NCBI RefSeq assembly: GCF_016888335.1
Contig: NZ_JAFEJG010000004.1
Coordinates: 2,652,930 to 2,716,929, forward strand
Direction of reading: 5' to 3'
Origin: Janibacter endophyticus
Lineage (GTDB): Bacteria; Actinomycetota; Actinomycetes; Actinomycetales; Dermatophilaceae
Length of the DNA stretch: 64,000 bases
Part shown: in pieces, positions 31,514-40,335 of the stretch
Numbering within the stretch: the stretch's first letter is position 1
How the letters are laid out: every line of letters begins with the position of its first letter
Made by a program: the position numbers and the translations under genes
Notes under the pieces: generated by a model
The model's database searches: none
The model's input: only the letters and a program-made list of their open reading frames with translations
Told to the model about the DNA's origin: nothing

Positions 31514-31593
31514 TCGGCGTGGCGACTGCGCAGGGTCGATGACGTGAGGGCCGCAGGGGAGGCTGCGGTGGGTGAGGTGCGTCACTCTTCGGG

Positions 31594-31617
31594 CGAAGGG
31601 GGTGCGCCAGCCCCCTT
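31594..31617. terminator. possible hairpin terminator with CGAAGGGGG
   Basis: AAGGGGG and CCCCCTT are separated by eight bases, about 255 bases after the lipase stop and 170 before the M23 gene. The left arm is part of a CGAAGGGGG octamer. The distance from the lipase is large, so its target is uncertain. The rest of 31514-31710 holds no gene that I can see. Confidence 0.4.
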
Positions 31618-31717
31618 GGGCGAGGTTGCCTGGGCTCTCGGTCAGCCGACGCAGCCGGACGTGTCGTCCGGGGCGAGCAGACATAGACGCTTCGTGGGGC
31701 CCTCCGGGGCTCGCATT

Positions 31718-31745
31718 TTGTGTAACGAAGTGGTCACGCTAGGCT
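31718..31745 (+). promoter_or_regulatory. putative promoter of the M23 peptidase gene
   Basis: TTGTGT and TAGGCT are separated by 16 bases in a locally AT-richer stretch (GCATTTTGTGTAACGAAG), giving a plausible vegetative promoter. The start of translation is about 40 bases downstream. GTAACGAAGTGGTCACGC lies in the spacer and could bind a regulator, but I cannot identify one. Confidence 0.5.
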
Positions 31746-31786
31746 CGCCGAGGTTTGTCCACGACCCCCTGCGAGGACTCAGCTGT

Positions 31787-32692
31787 ATGTCGAACTATGT
31801 CGGGCGCCATCGCCCGCAGACCCGTGCCGAGCGCCGTGCCCTTGAGGGCCGGCGCCGCCTGCCGAAGGCCCTGACCGCCGGTTACGCCCTGCCGACCGCC
31901 GCTGCCGCGACGCTCGTGCTCTCCGCAGGCGGTGCCACCGCCGCCCAGAGCAGCGCGCTGACCTCCGGGATCAACGGCACCCAGCTCGCTGCCTTCGGGG
32001 CGCCGCAGGCCAAGGCCCAGACCGCTCTCACGGACCCGGCCCTCGCCCAGCGCTCGAAGACCGAGGTGGCCGAGACGGTCGCGACGTACAGCGACCTCGC
32101 TGAGCGCCGCCAGGAGAGCAATCTCTCGGTCGCCGAGAGCCAGGGTCGCCAGCAGGAGCGTCAGCGGATCGCGCGCGACAAGAAGCGCAAGGCGATCGCC
32201 GCGAAGAAGCGCGAGCAGGCCAAGAAGGCCGCCGCCGAGGACATGGGCGTCTCCCCCGACAGCGTCAAGGTCGGCGCGGACGGCAAGGCCACCATCGCGG
32301 AGGGCACCTGGGTCCTCCCCCTCGCCAACCCGGTCCTCACCTCCGGCTTCGGCCCGCGCTGGGGCCGCCTGCACGCCGGTGACGACTTCGGCGTCGCCGT
32401 CGGCACCCCCCTGCGCTCCATGAGCAACGGCGTCGTGGTCTTCGCCGGCCAGCAGAGCGGCTACGGCACGATGGTCGACATCAAGTACAGCGACGGCACC
32501 ATCTCGCGGTACGGCCACATGAGCGCCATCCACGTCTCGGTCGGCCAGCAGGTCAGCACCGGCCAGACCGTCGGGCTCTCCGGTAACACCGGCCGCTCCA
32601 CCGGCCCGCACCTCCACCTCGAGATCCACCCCGGCGGCGGCGCACCCGTGCCCCCGCAGGCCTGGCTCGCGGGCAAGGGCCTGCACTACTGA
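31787..32692 (+). CDS. secreted M23-family metallopeptidase
   Basis: A 301-residue exported protein, probably a peptidoglycan endopeptidase or an LytM-type regulator. A basic N-terminus and a hydrophobic segment (AGYALPTAAAATLVLSAGGA, about residues 31-50) form a signal or anchor. A charged helical region (about 85-145, rich in Arg/Lys/Glu/Gln) looks like a coiled coil. The C-terminal M23 domain has GRLHAGDDFGVAVGTP (H-x3-D), SRYGHMSAIHVSVGQQV and GPHLHLEIHPGGG (H-x-H), so all zinc ligands are present. ATG was chosen for GAGGA about 9 bases upstream and the putative promoter. Confidence 0.9.
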   Translation: MSNYVGRHRPQTRAERRALEGRRRLPKALTAGYALPTAAAATLVLSAGGATAAQSSALTSGINGTQLAAFGAPQAKAQTALTDPALAQRSKTEVAETVATYSDLAERRQESNLSVAESQGRQQERQRIARDKKRKAIAAKKREQAKKAAAEDMGVSPDSVKVGADGKATIAEGTWVLPLANPVLTSGFGPRWGRLHAGDDFGVAVGTPLRSMSNGVVVFAGQQSGYGTMVDIKYSDGTISRYGHMSAIHVSVGQQVSTGQTVGLSGNTGRSTGPHLHLEIHPGGGAPVPPQAWLAGKGLHY

Positions 32693-32742
32693 GCCGCGCC
32701 TCGAGGCTCGTCGCAGAGCTCCTCGCACCTCAGCGAGCACGA

Positions 32743-32775
32743 GGGAGGGCCGCACCGATCCGGTGCGGCCCTCCC
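32743..32775. terminator. bidirectional hairpin between convergent genes
   Basis: A 15-base perfect stem (GGGAGGGCCGCACCG and its complement) with a three-base loop lies between the M23 peptidase and pcrA stops. The right arm runs into CCCTTCG, a one-base variant of the octamer pairing seen at other terminators. Confidence 0.8.
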
Positions 32776-32786
32776 TTCGTCTGTGC

Positions 32787-35249
32787 CTACAGCTTCTCGA
32801 GCGGCGCGTAGCGCAGCAGCAGCCGCTTGACCCCGGTCTCGCCACCGAAGTCGACGTGCGCCATCGCCTTCTGGTCCTGGCCCTCGACCCGGATGACCGT
32901 GCCGAGGCCGAAGGCGTCGTGCGTCACCTTGTCGCCGGCGGACAGCGCGATGACCGGCCGGTTGCCCGGTGAGCGCACGCCCGGTCGCGCCGCGAGCCGT
33001 GCGACGGCGGGCTCGCCCCGACGGGCGACCGGCGAGGTCGGCCCGGTCCGCTCCCACGTGATGAGCTCCTCCGGGATCTCGCCGAGGAAGCGCGACTCGG
33101 GGTTGTACGACGGCGTGCCGAAGGCCGAGCGGACCGTCGCGCGCGACAGGTGCAGGCGCTCGCGCGCCCGCGTGATGCCGACGTAGGCGAGCCGCCGCTC
33201 CTCCTCGAGCTCGGAGCTCTTGCCAAGCGAGCGCATGTGCGGGAAGGTGCCGTCCTCCATGCCGGTGAGGAAGACGACGGGGAACTCCAGCCCCTTGGCC
33301 GTGTGCAGCGTCATGAGCGTGATGACGCCCTGCTCCTCGGCCTGCGCGGCGCCCTCGGCGTCGGCCGGGGCGTCGGGGATCTCGTCGGCGTCGGCGACCA
33401 GGCTCACCTGCTCGAGGAAGTCGTCGAGGCTGATCTCCTCCCCCGTCGCCACGCGGGTCGCGTCGAACTCGCGGGCCACCGCGACGAGCTCGGCGAGGTT
33501 CTCCAGCCGGGTCTCGTCCTGCGGGTCGCGGCTCTGCCGCAGCTCCTCGACGTAGCCGGAGCGCTCCAGGACGGCCGTGAGGAGGTCGCCCACCCCCTCG
33601 CCCTCCTCGCGGACCCGCTGCAGCCCCTCGAGCAGCGAGGTGAAACCCCGGATCGCGGTGACGGACCGGGTGACCAGGCCCGGGGCGTCCTCCGGTCGCC
33701 CGAGCGCCGCGACGAAGGGGATCCGCTCACGCTCGGCAAGCGCGGCCACGGCCGCCTCGGCCCGGTCACCGATGCCCCGCTTGGGGACGTTGAGGATGCG
33801 CCGCAGGTTGACGGTGTCGGTCGGGTTGGCGATGACGCGCAGGTAGGCCAGGGCGTCCTTGATCTCGCGGCGCTCGTAGAAGCGGGTGCCGCCGACGACC
33901 TTGTAGGGCAGGCCGACCCGGACGAAGACCTCCTCGATCGCGCGGGACTGCGCGTTGGTCCGGTAGAAGACGGCGACGTCGCCGGGGCGCACCCCGTGCT
34001 CGTCGGAGAGGGAGTCGATGCGGGTGGCGATGAAGCTCGCCTCGTCGTGCTCGTTGTCCGCGACATAGCCGACGATCGGGGCGCCGGCGCCGGCCTCGGT
34101 CCACAGCCGCTTCTTGCGGCGTGACTCGTTGCGCTCGATGACCGAGTTGGCGGCCCGCAGGATCGTGTCGGTGGAGCGGTAGTTCTGCTCCAGGAGGATC
34201 GTGCGCGCGTCGGGGTAGTCCTGCTCGAACTCGACGATGTTGCGGATCGTCGCGCCGCGGAAGGCGTAGATCGACTGGTCGGCGTCACCGACGACGACGA
34301 GCTCGCTCGGCTCGACGGCATGCGGGTCGCGCTCGCCCTCCGGCTCGAGTCCGCCGACGAGCGTGCGGATGAGCATGTACTGCGCGTGGTTGGTGTCCTG
34401 GTACTCGTCGACCATGACGTGCCGGAAGCGGCGCCGGTAGTGCTCGGCTACCTCCGGGAAGGCCTGGAGGATGCTCACCGTCGTCATGATGATGTCGTCG
34501 AAGTCGAGCGCGTTGGCCTGCCGCAGCCGCCGCTGGTACATCGTGTAGACCTCGGCGAGCACCTGGTCGCGCTGGCCGCCGCCGGAGGCGATGCCCGCGT
34601 CGGCGTCGTGCTCGCTGCCCGCCTTGCGCGCGAACTCCTCCTCGTCGACGAGCTCGTTCTTGAGGTTGGAGATCTCGTGGGCGAAGGAGCGCGGCGGGTA
34701 GCGCTTCGGGTCGAGGTCGAGGTCGCGCATGACCATCGCGATGAGCCGCTGGCTGTCGGCGGCGTCGTAGATGGAGAAGCTGCTCTTCATCCCCACCTTG
34801 CTCGCCTCGCGGCGCAGGATGCGCACGCACGCGGAGTGGAAGGTCATGACCCACATCGCCTTGGCCCGCGGGCCGACGAGAGCCTCGACCCGCTCGCGCA
34901 TCTCGGCGGCGGCCTTGTTGGTGAAGGTGATCGCGAGGACCTGCCCCGGCTGCACACCGCGGGCCGCGAGGAGGTGGGCGATCCGGTGGGTCAGGACGCG
35001 GGTCTTGCCGGAGCCGGCGCCGGCGACGATGAGCAGCGGCCCGCCCTCGTGGAGGACGGCCTCGCGCTGCTCCGGGTTGAGCCCCTCGAGCAGCTCCGCG
35101 GGGTCCTGGGAGGGGCGCGAAGGGGGGTGCTCGCCGGTGCGGGAGGGCCCCTCGTCGGTCATCGCCCAGGTGGGGACGCCGGCGTCGGTCACGGCGCTGG
35201 TCCAGTCGCCGGGGAGTGCGTCGGGGAGGTCGTCGAAGAGGCTGCTCAT
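32787..35249 (-). CDS. pcrA: ATP-dependent DNA helicase, UvrD/PcrA type
   Basis: An 820-residue SF1A helicase for repair and replication restart. In order: the Q-motif LEGLNPEQREAVLHEGGPLL, Walker A VAGAGSGKTRVLTHRI, VMVDEYQDTNHAQYMLI, VGDADQSIYAFRGA, LLEQNYRSTDTI, LMTLHTAKGLEFPVVFLTGM and LAYVGITRARERL. A C-terminal Tudor-like tail (KVTHDAFGLGTVIRVEGQ) would contact RNA polymerase or partner proteins. The first ~50 residues before the helicase core are acidic and variable, as usual. ATG at MSSLFDDLP was chosen; the frame upstream translates palindromic repeats and is not coding. Confidence 0.96.
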   Translation of the reverse strand: MSSLFDDLPDALPGDWTSAVTDAGVPTWAMTDEGPSRTGEHPPSRPSQDPAELLEGLNPEQREAVLHEGGPLLIVAGAGSGKTRVLTHRIAHLLAARGVQPGQVLAITFTNKAAAEMRERVEALVGPRAKAMWVMTFHSACVRILRREASKVGMKSSFSIYDAADSQRLIAMVMRDLDLDPKRYPPRSFAHEISNLKNELVDEEEFARKAGSEHDADAGIASGGGQRDQVLAEVYTMYQRRLRQANALDFDDIIMTTVSILQAFPEVAEHYRRRFRHVMVDEYQDTNHAQYMLIRTLVGGLEPEGERDPHAVEPSELVVVGDADQSIYAFRGATIRNIVEFEQDYPDARTILLEQNYRSTDTILRAANSVIERNESRRKKRLWTEAGAGAPIVGYVADNEHDEASFIATRIDSLSDEHGVRPGDVAVFYRTNAQSRAIEEVFVRVGLPYKVVGGTRFYERREIKDALAYLRVIANPTDTVNLRRILNVPKRGIGDRAEAAVAALAERERIPFVAALGRPEDAPGLVTRSVTAIRGFTSLLEGLQRVREEGEGVGDLLTAVLERSGYVEELRQSRDPQDETRLENLAELVAVAREFDATRVATGEEISLDDFLEQVSLVADADEIPDAPADAEGAAQAEEQGVITLMTLHTAKGLEFPVVFLTGMEDGTFPHMRSLGKSSELEEERRLAYVGITRARERLHLSRATVRSAFGTPSYNPESRFLGEIPEELITWERTGPTSPVARRGEPAVARLAARPGVRSPGNRPVIALSAGDKVTHDAFGLGTVIRVEGQDQKAMAHVDFGGETGVKRLLLRYAPLEKL

Positions 35250-35297
35250 CTCGGGTCCAACCCTACGTCGGGCCGGTGACACCCCTCTCCCCCCGTC

Positions 35298-35366
35298 GCA
35301 CGAGCCAAGGCTCGTGCGATGGACCGGTGGCGGGACCCGTTCGCACGAGCCAAGGCTCGTGCGAAC
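35298..35366. repeat. two full copies of the GCACGAGCC palindrome in a divergent promoter region
   Basis: GCACGAGCCAAGGCTCGTGC occurs exactly at 35298-35317 and 35343-35362, 25 bases apart. The second is extended to a 13-base stem (GTTCGCACGAGCC with its complement, AA in the centre). Both lie between the divergent starts of pcrA and the phosphofructokinase gene. Confidence 0.85.
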
Positions 35367-35431
35367 GACCGTGGCGGCCCCCGTCATCCCCCCACCTCGA
35401 CCGGGAGCGGGGCGGAGGGTTGACTGGGGGC

Positions 35432-37639
35432 ATGAGCGCTCGCCAGCCCCGGATCGCGGTCCTCACGAGCGGCGGCGACGCCCCCGGCATGAACGCCGCG
35501 CTCCGCTCGGCCGTCCGCAGCGGTCTCGAGCGGGGCGCCCAGGTCTACGGCGTGCTCGAGGGATGGCAGGGTGCGGTCGACGGCGGGTCGGGCATCCGGC
35601 GCCTCGGCTGGGACGACGTCGCCGGCATCCAGCACCGGGGCGGGACCGTGCTGGGGACCGCGCGGTGCCCGGCGTTCCGCGAGCGCGAAGGGATGAGGCG
35701 GGCGCTCCTCCACCTCGTCCAGCAGCGGATCGACCGGGTCGTCGTCATCGGCGGCGACGGCTCGCTCGCGGGCGCGGCAGAGCTCGCCGAGCTGTGGCCG
35801 GAGCTGCTCGCCGAGCTCGTCACCGCCGGCGAGCTGGAGCAGGCCGACGCCGACGCGCACCCCCGGCTGCACGTCTGCGGGATCGTCGGCTCGATCGACA
35901 ACGACATGGTCGGCACCGACATGACGATCGGCGCAGACTCCGCGCTGCACCGGATCGTCGACGCGCTCGACTCGATCTCCTCGACCGCCGCGAGCCACCA
36001 GCGGGCCTTCGTCGTCGAGGTCATGGGGCGCCGCTGCGGGTACCTCGCCCTCGCCTCGGCGGTCGCCGGGTCGTGCGACGCGACCTTCATCCCCGAGGAC
36101 CCGCCCGGTCCCGACTGGGGCACCCGGCTCGCGACGAGCCTGCGGGCCGGTCGCAGCCTCGGTCGGCGCGACAGCACCGTCGTCGTCGCCGAGGGTGCGC
36201 GCGACCGCGACGGGCAGCCGATCTCCACCGAGATGGTCCGCGAGCTGCTCGCCCAGGGGCTGGGTGAGGACGCCCGCAGCACGATCCTCGGCCACGTCCA
36301 GCGCGGCGGGACGCCGAGCGCGTACGACCGCTCGATGGCGACGACGATGGGCGCCACGGCGATCGATGTCCTGCTCACCGGCGACCCCGAGCCGCAGGTG
36401 ATCGGCGTGCGGCACAACCGGGCCCATCGCTCCGCGCTGCTGCCCGCCGTCCGCCGCAACCGGCAGGTCTCCCGCCTGGTCGACGAGGGCCGCTACGACG
36501 AGGCGATGGCCGGGCGCGGGCACTCCTTCGCCGCGCTCGACCGGCTCGTCCACGAGCTCGGGGCGCCTGCGGAGGCGCCCACCGACCCGCGCGCCCGCGT
36601 CGCGATCCTCCACGTCGGCGCGCTCGCGCCGGGGATGAACACCGCCGTCCGGGCGGCGGTCCGGCTCGGCAGCGGTCGCGGGCTGGCCTTCGTCGGGGTC
36701 GAAGGGGGTCTGCGCGGGCTCCTCGACGGTCACCTCGTCGACCTCGCACCGCACGACGTCGAGAGCTGGGTCGCCGATGCCGGCGCGGCCCTCGGCAGCC
36801 GGCGCGACCCCTTCGCCCCCGAGACGTCCGGCCGGGTCGCCGAAGCCCTCGCGGCGCACGGGATCGACGCCCTGCTGCTCGTCGGCGGCTTCGACGCCTA
36901 CGAGCTGGCCCACCGGCTCGACCGGGCGCGCGGCGAGCACCCCGGTCTCGAGATCCCGGTCGTCTGCGTCCCGGCGAGCATCGACAACAACCTCCCGGCC
37001 ACCGAGCTCTCCGTCGGCGCCGACACCGCGCTGCAGCAGATCGTCACCGCGATCGACCAGATCAAGGCGTCCGCGATGGCGGCGCGACGGTGCTTCGTCG
37101 TCGAGGTCATGGGACGTCGGTGCGGCTACCTCGCCCTCATGTCCTCCCTCGCCGGAGGCGCCGAGCGGGTCCACCTGCCCGAGGACGGCGTCACCCTCGA
37201 CACCGTGCGTGACGACATCGCCGCGATGCGCGAGCGCTTCGAGGCGGGCGGCAAGCTCTTCCTCGTCGTGCGCAGCGAGGGCGCCGACGAGGAGTACACG
37301 ACCGACGTGCTCACGACGCTCTTCGAGGCGGAGTCGCACGGCGACTTCGACGTCCGGCCCATCGTGCTCGGGCACACCCAGCAGGGCGGCCGGCCCTCCC
37401 CCTTCGACCGGGTGCTCGCGACCCGGCTCGCCGCCCGCGCGATCGACGCCCTGGACGACGCGGTGACCACCGGCACCAGCCCGGCCGTCATGGTGGGCCT
37501 GCAACGGGGAGAGCTGACGGCCACCCCGGTCGCCGCCATGGACCACCTCGTCGACTGGCAGGCCCGCCGCCCGCTCGACCAGTGGTGGCTCGGCCTGGCT
37601 CCCCTCGTCCGCAGGCTGGGGTCACCCCCTTCGCCGTAG
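35432..37639 (+). CDS. pfkA: 6-phosphofructokinase, tandem double-domain form
   Basis: A 735-residue protein made of two consecutive PFK domains, about twice the usual bacterial length. The first half looks catalytic: LTSGGDAPGMNAALRSAV, VVIGGDGSLAGAAEL (GGDG implies ATP rather than PPi use), GSIDNDMVGTDMTIGADSAL and EVMGRRCGYLALAS. The second half repeats the layout with changed residues: HVGALAPGMNTAVRAAV, LLVGGFDAYELA, PASIDNNLPATELSVGADT and a second EVMGRRCGYLALMS. GGFD for GGDG and SIDNN for SIDND point to a regulatory C-half, as in fungal and animal PFK. It would phosphorylate fructose 6-phosphate in glycolysis. The ATG follows GGGGG. It stands 9 bases before ligD. Confidence 0.92.
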   Translation: MSARQPRIAVLTSGGDAPGMNAALRSAVRSGLERGAQVYGVLEGWQGAVDGGSGIRRLGWDDVAGIQHRGGTVLGTARCPAFREREGMRRALLHLVQQRIDRVVVIGGDGSLAGAAELAELWPELLAELVTAGELEQADADAHPRLHVCGIVGSIDNDMVGTDMTIGADSALHRIVDALDSISSTAASHQRAFVVEVMGRRCGYLALASAVAGSCDATFIPEDPPGPDWGTRLATSLRAGRSLGRRDSTVVVAEGARDRDGQPISTEMVRELLAQGLGEDARSTILGHVQRGGTPSAYDRSMATTMGATAIDVLLTGDPEPQVIGVRHNRAHRSALLPAVRRNRQVSRLVDEGRYDEAMAGRGHSFAALDRLVHELGAPAEAPTDPRARVAILHVGALAPGMNTAVRAAVRLGSGRGLAFVGVEGGLRGLLDGHLVDLAPHDVESWVADAGAALGSRRDPFAPETSGRVAEALAAHGIDALLLVGGFDAYELAHRLDRARGEHPGLEIPVVCVPASIDNNLPATELSVGADTALQQIVTAIDQIKASAMAARRCFVVEVMGRRCGYLALMSSLAGGAERVHLPEDGVTLDTVRDDIAAMRERFEAGGKLFLVVRSEGADEEYTTDVLTTLFEAESHGDFDVRPIVLGHTQQGGRPSPFDRVLATRLAARAIDALDDAVTTGTSPAVMVGLQRGELTATPVAAMDHLVDWQARRPLDQWWLGLAPLVRRLGSPPSP

Positions 37640-37648
37640 TCTCGACCC

Positions 37649-38623
37649 ATGACCAGCGAGCACGGTGACGACGTCCACCTCGACGTCGGCGGGCGCGACG
37701 TGCGCATCTCCTCGCCCGAGCGGGTCTACTTCCCCGAGGCCGGGGTGACCAAGCTCGACCTCGCGCGGTACTACCTCGCCGTCGGCGACGGGATCGTCCG
37801 GGCGCTGCGCGACCGGCCGACGATGCTGCACCGCTACCCGAAGGGGATCGACGGCCCGAAGGTCCACCAGAAGCGACTCCCGAAGGGCGCACCGGACTGG
37901 GTCAAGACGGTCGAGCTGCACTTCCCCCGCTACGACCTGACCGCCGACGAGCTGTGCCCCACCGAGCTCGCCGAGATCATCTGGGCGGTCCAGATGAGCA
38001 CCGTCGAGCTGCACCCGTGGAACGTGCGCCGCAGCGACGTCGACCGGCCTGACGAGTGGCGGATCGACCTCGACCCCATGCCGCAGGCCCCCTTCGAGCG
38101 GGTGCGCCGGGTCGCCGGCGTCGTCCACGAGGTCCTCGACGACCTCGGGATGACCGGGTACCCCAAGACCTCGGGCGGCAACGGGCTGCACGTCTACGTG
38201 CGGGTCCGGCCGGAGCACGACTTCGGCGAGGTACGGCGCGCGGCGCTGGCCTTCGCCCGCGAGGTCGAGCGGCGGGCGCCGGACGACGTGACGACGACCT
38301 GGTGGCGCAAGGACCGCGACCCCACCGCCGTCTTCGTCGACTACAACCAGAACGCGCGCGACCACACGATCGCCGCCGCCTACTCCGTCCGCGGCAACGC
38401 CCGGGCCACGGTCTCGACGCCGATCACGTGGGACGAGGTCGCCGACGTCGAGCCGCAGGACTGCACCATCGCGACGGTGCCCGGGCGCTTCGCCGAGCTC
38501 GGCGACCTCCACGCGACGATCGACGACGAGGCCTTCGACCTCACGCCGCTCCTCGGGTGGGCGGAGCGCGACGAGGCCGACGGGGCAGACACCCCGCCGG
38601 ACCCCGAGCAGCCCGCCGGTTGA
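37649..38623 (+). CDS. ligD: LigD-type polymerase domain protein (non-homologous end joining)
   Basis: A 324-residue stand-alone LigD polymerase (PolDom, archaeo-eukaryotic primase fold) that fills ends during Ku-dependent repair; ligase and phosphoesterase domains are absent, as in other split actinobacterial systems. VRISSPERVYFPEAGVTKLD starts the domain, RIDLDPMPQAPFERVRRV holds the metal-binding Asp-Leu-Asp, KTSGGNGLHVYVRV follows, and FVDYNQNARDHTIAAAYSVR contains the third acidic and basic residues. It lies 9 bases after the phosphofructokinase gene. A damaged second copy lies at 49120-49679. Confidence 0.92.
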   Translation: MTSEHGDDVHLDVGGRDVRISSPERVYFPEAGVTKLDLARYYLAVGDGIVRALRDRPTMLHRYPKGIDGPKVHQKRLPKGAPDWVKTVELHFPRYDLTADELCPTELAEIIWAVQMSTVELHPWNVRRSDVDRPDEWRIDLDPMPQAPFERVRRVAGVVHEVLDDLGMTGYPKTSGGNGLHVYVRVRPEHDFGEVRRAALAFAREVERRAPDDVTTTWWRKDRDPTAVFVDYNQNARDHTIAAAYSVRGNARATVSTPITWDEVADVEPQDCTIATVPGRFAELGDLHATIDDEAFDLTPLLGWAERDEADGADTPPDPEQPAG

Positions 38624-38647
38624 GGTGCGGGCACCGCGACCCGACGG

Positions 38648-38919
38648 TCAGGTCGCGGCGTTGGTGTCGCTCTCCCGGATCGTCCGCGGCTCCCGCGCCT
38701 CGGCGTCGTCCGCGTCGAAGCCCGGACCGCCGTCGGCGCCGCCCGCCCGGACCCGCTCCTCGATCCGGCGACCCATCTCGGCGTCGACCTGCGACCAGTA
38801 CCAGAAGGCCCGCTCGCGCACCGGCTCGCTGACGCCCGAGAGCAGCCCGCCCGCGACCGTCTCGACGAACCGGTCACGCGCGGCGTCGTCGAAGACCTCG
38901 CGCACGAGCGTGCCCGCCT
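38648..38919 (-). pseudogene. C-terminal fragment of a catalase gene
   Basis: The last ~89 codons of a catalase, with its own stop, are present: [20 protein letters not shown] through [20 protein letters not shown] to NAAT. The complete katA at 50991-52595 ends in nearly the same sequence (roughly 88% DNA identity by eye), with differences spread along it. The homology stops abruptly at 38919, where an unrelated fragment begins. There is no start or heme-binding part, so it is dead. Confidence 0.85.
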
Positions 38920-39029
38920 ACGCGCACGCTCGCTCCGTCGGGATCGGCCACGCCGACCGCCCAGCCCGCGAGGTCGCCGGCGCCCAGCAGCCGGTCGAGG
39001 GTGCGGGTGAGGTCCTCGAGTGCACGCAT
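38920..39029 (-). pseudogene. N-terminal fragment of an unidentified gene
   Basis: An ATG with GGAG just upstream starts MRALEDLTRTLDRLLGAGDL, then AGWAVGVADPDGASVRV, about 37 well-formed codons that run directly into the catalase fragment. The LAGWAVGVAD.DG pattern faintly recalls the start of serine-hydrolase (beta-lactamase-like) domains, but that is weak. It appears to be a gene cut off by the rearrangement. Confidence 0.4.
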
Positions 39030-39084
39030 TGCTCCACCGTGGCACGGATCTGCCCGGGCGCGGCGAAGGGAGGGGTGGCTCCCT

Positions 39085-39222
39085 TCGCACGGAAGAGCAG
39101 CCGCTCGTCCTCGTCCTGTGTGGCGTCGGTCGGCCGCAGGTCGAAGTGCATCTTGTTCTTGCCGGAGTCGGGCCGGGCACCTCGATGAAGAGCACCCGGT
39201 GGTCCGTCGCCGCAAGCGGATT
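39085..39222 (-). pseudogene. fragment of a glyoxalase/VOC-family protein
   Basis: Two frames give DHRVLFIEVPGP and then DSGKNKMHFDLRPTDATQDE, which together fit the glyoxalase-like VOC pattern 'LF.EVP.P....KN..H.DLR..D...DE'. One base (a G) is missing between them at about 39175. The N-terminal half is absent and the C-terminal part degenerates. It lies directly after the hemD stop. Confidence 0.55.
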
Positions 39223-39225
39223 GCC

Positions 39226-40335
39226 TCAGGCCGTGGCCAGGCGGTAGCCCCGCTTGACGACGGTCTCGACGACGCGACGGTCACCGATGGCCTCGCGCAG
39301 CCGGGCGACGGCCACCTCGACGGCGTGACCGCTGGCGGAGTCGCCCGGCAGCACCTCGAGGACGTCGGCGCGGGTGACGACGTCCCCCTTCGCGTCGACG
39401 AGCAGGTGGAGCACGGACATGCCGCTCGGGGAGACGGCGAGCACGCGATCACCCAGGACGGCGGCGGTGCTGCGCAGCTGCAGCGGTCCGGCGACGGTCT
39501 CGACGGCCGTGGACACCATCGCCTCGTAGTGACCGACGACGGCGCGCACGAGCGACCCCAGCCGCGCCCGCTCCGGGAGCAGCGGGGCGATGCCGACGTG
39601 CTCGAGCGGACGTGCGGTGACCGGCCCGACGGCGGCGACGACGAGGCGCCCGGTGCGGGCCCGGCCGATGATCGACGGCAGGACGCCGGCGTCCTGCGCG
39701 GCGTCGAGCCAGGCCGCGGCGGCGGGGGCGGAGGTGAAGACGACGACGTCGACGTCGCCGACCGCCGCCTGCTCCACGCCGCAGGTCACCGCGGCGGTGT
39801 CCGGCGGTGGGCCCCACCGGTAGACGACGAGGGGAGTCACCGAGGCGCCGGCGGCGGCGAGGTCGACGTCGAGCTCTTCGCACCCAGCGCCATGGTGCTG
39901 GACCGCGATGCGTTGTCCGGCAACGCCTTCGGTGATGAGGAAGTCGCGGATCTCGACCGAGGTCTCCGACTCGGCGACCCAGTCGGCGTCGTGCCCGGCG
40001 GCCTGGATCGCCCCCCGGGCCTTGGGCCCGCGGGCGATGATCCGGGTGGCGTCGAGCACGTCGTGCAGCTCCTCGCCGAGCCCGGCGGCGTCGGCCGCCT
40101 CGACCCACCCGCGGAACCCGATCGCCGTCGTCACGACGACGATGTCGGGTGGCGCGGCGAGCAGTGCCCGGGTCCGCTCCACGAGCTCCGCGTCGGCGGT
40201 GTGCGGCACGATCGTCAGCGCCGGGGTGTGCACGACCCGGGCACCGCGCCGCTCGAGGGCGGCGCGCAGGTCACCGGCACGCCGGTCCCCGGTGACGAGG
40301 ACGACGCACCCGGCGAGCAGCTGCGGCAGGCTCAC
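39226..40335 (-). CDS. uroporphyrinogen-III synthase fused to a winged-helix DNA-binding domain
   Basis: A 369-residue fusion. Residues ~1-260 are a HemD-like domain (CVVLVTGDRRAGDLRAALER, VVVTTAIGFRGWVEAADAAG, VVFTSAPAAAAWLDAAQDAG), the enzyme that closes the uroporphyrinogen ring. Residues ~280-369 are an OmpR/PhoB-type winged helix (SPSGMSVLHLLVDAKGDVVT, HAVEVAVARLREAIGD, VVETVVKRGYRLA). Similar fusions accompany nirBD in mycobacteria (the Rv0260c type). It could supply siroheme precursor for NirB, regulate the operon, or both. The GTG start overlaps the nirD stop (GTGA). It is the last gene of the nitrate operon. Confidence 0.88.
   Translation of the reverse strand: MSLPQLLAGCVVLVTGDRRAGDLRAALERRGARVVHTPALTIVPHTADAELVERTRALLAAPPDIVVVTTAIGFRGWVEAADAAGLGEELHDVLDATRIIARGPKARGAIQAAGHDADWVAESETSVEIRDFLITEGVAGQRIAVQHHGAGCEELDVDLAAAGASVTPLVVYRWGPPPDTAAVTCGVEQAAVGDVDVVVFTSAPAAAAWLDAAQDAGVLPSIIGRARTGRLVVAAVGPVTARPLEHVGIAPLLPERARLGSLVRAVVGHYEAMVSTAVETVAGPLQLRSTAAVLGDRVLAVSPSGMSVLHLLVDAKGDVVTRADVLEVLPGDSASGHAVEVAVARLREAIGDRRVVETVVKRGYRLATA

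Noticed and set aside
31520-31786. Possible ydaO-type (c-di-AMP) riboswitch before the M23 peptidase gene
   Set aside because: Cell-wall hydrolase genes of actinobacteria often carry one, but I could not find its conserved core sequences here; only a short hairpin and a promoter-like site are visible.
35250-35387. N-terminal extension of pcrA upstream of MSSLFDD
   Set aside because: The extra codons are translations of the palindromic repeats (RTSLGSC) and have no counterpart in helicases.
38648-38919. Small intact gene (85 codons) for a stress protein
   Set aside because: The whole reading frame matches the end of the catalase gene nearby, and the match breaks off abruptly.
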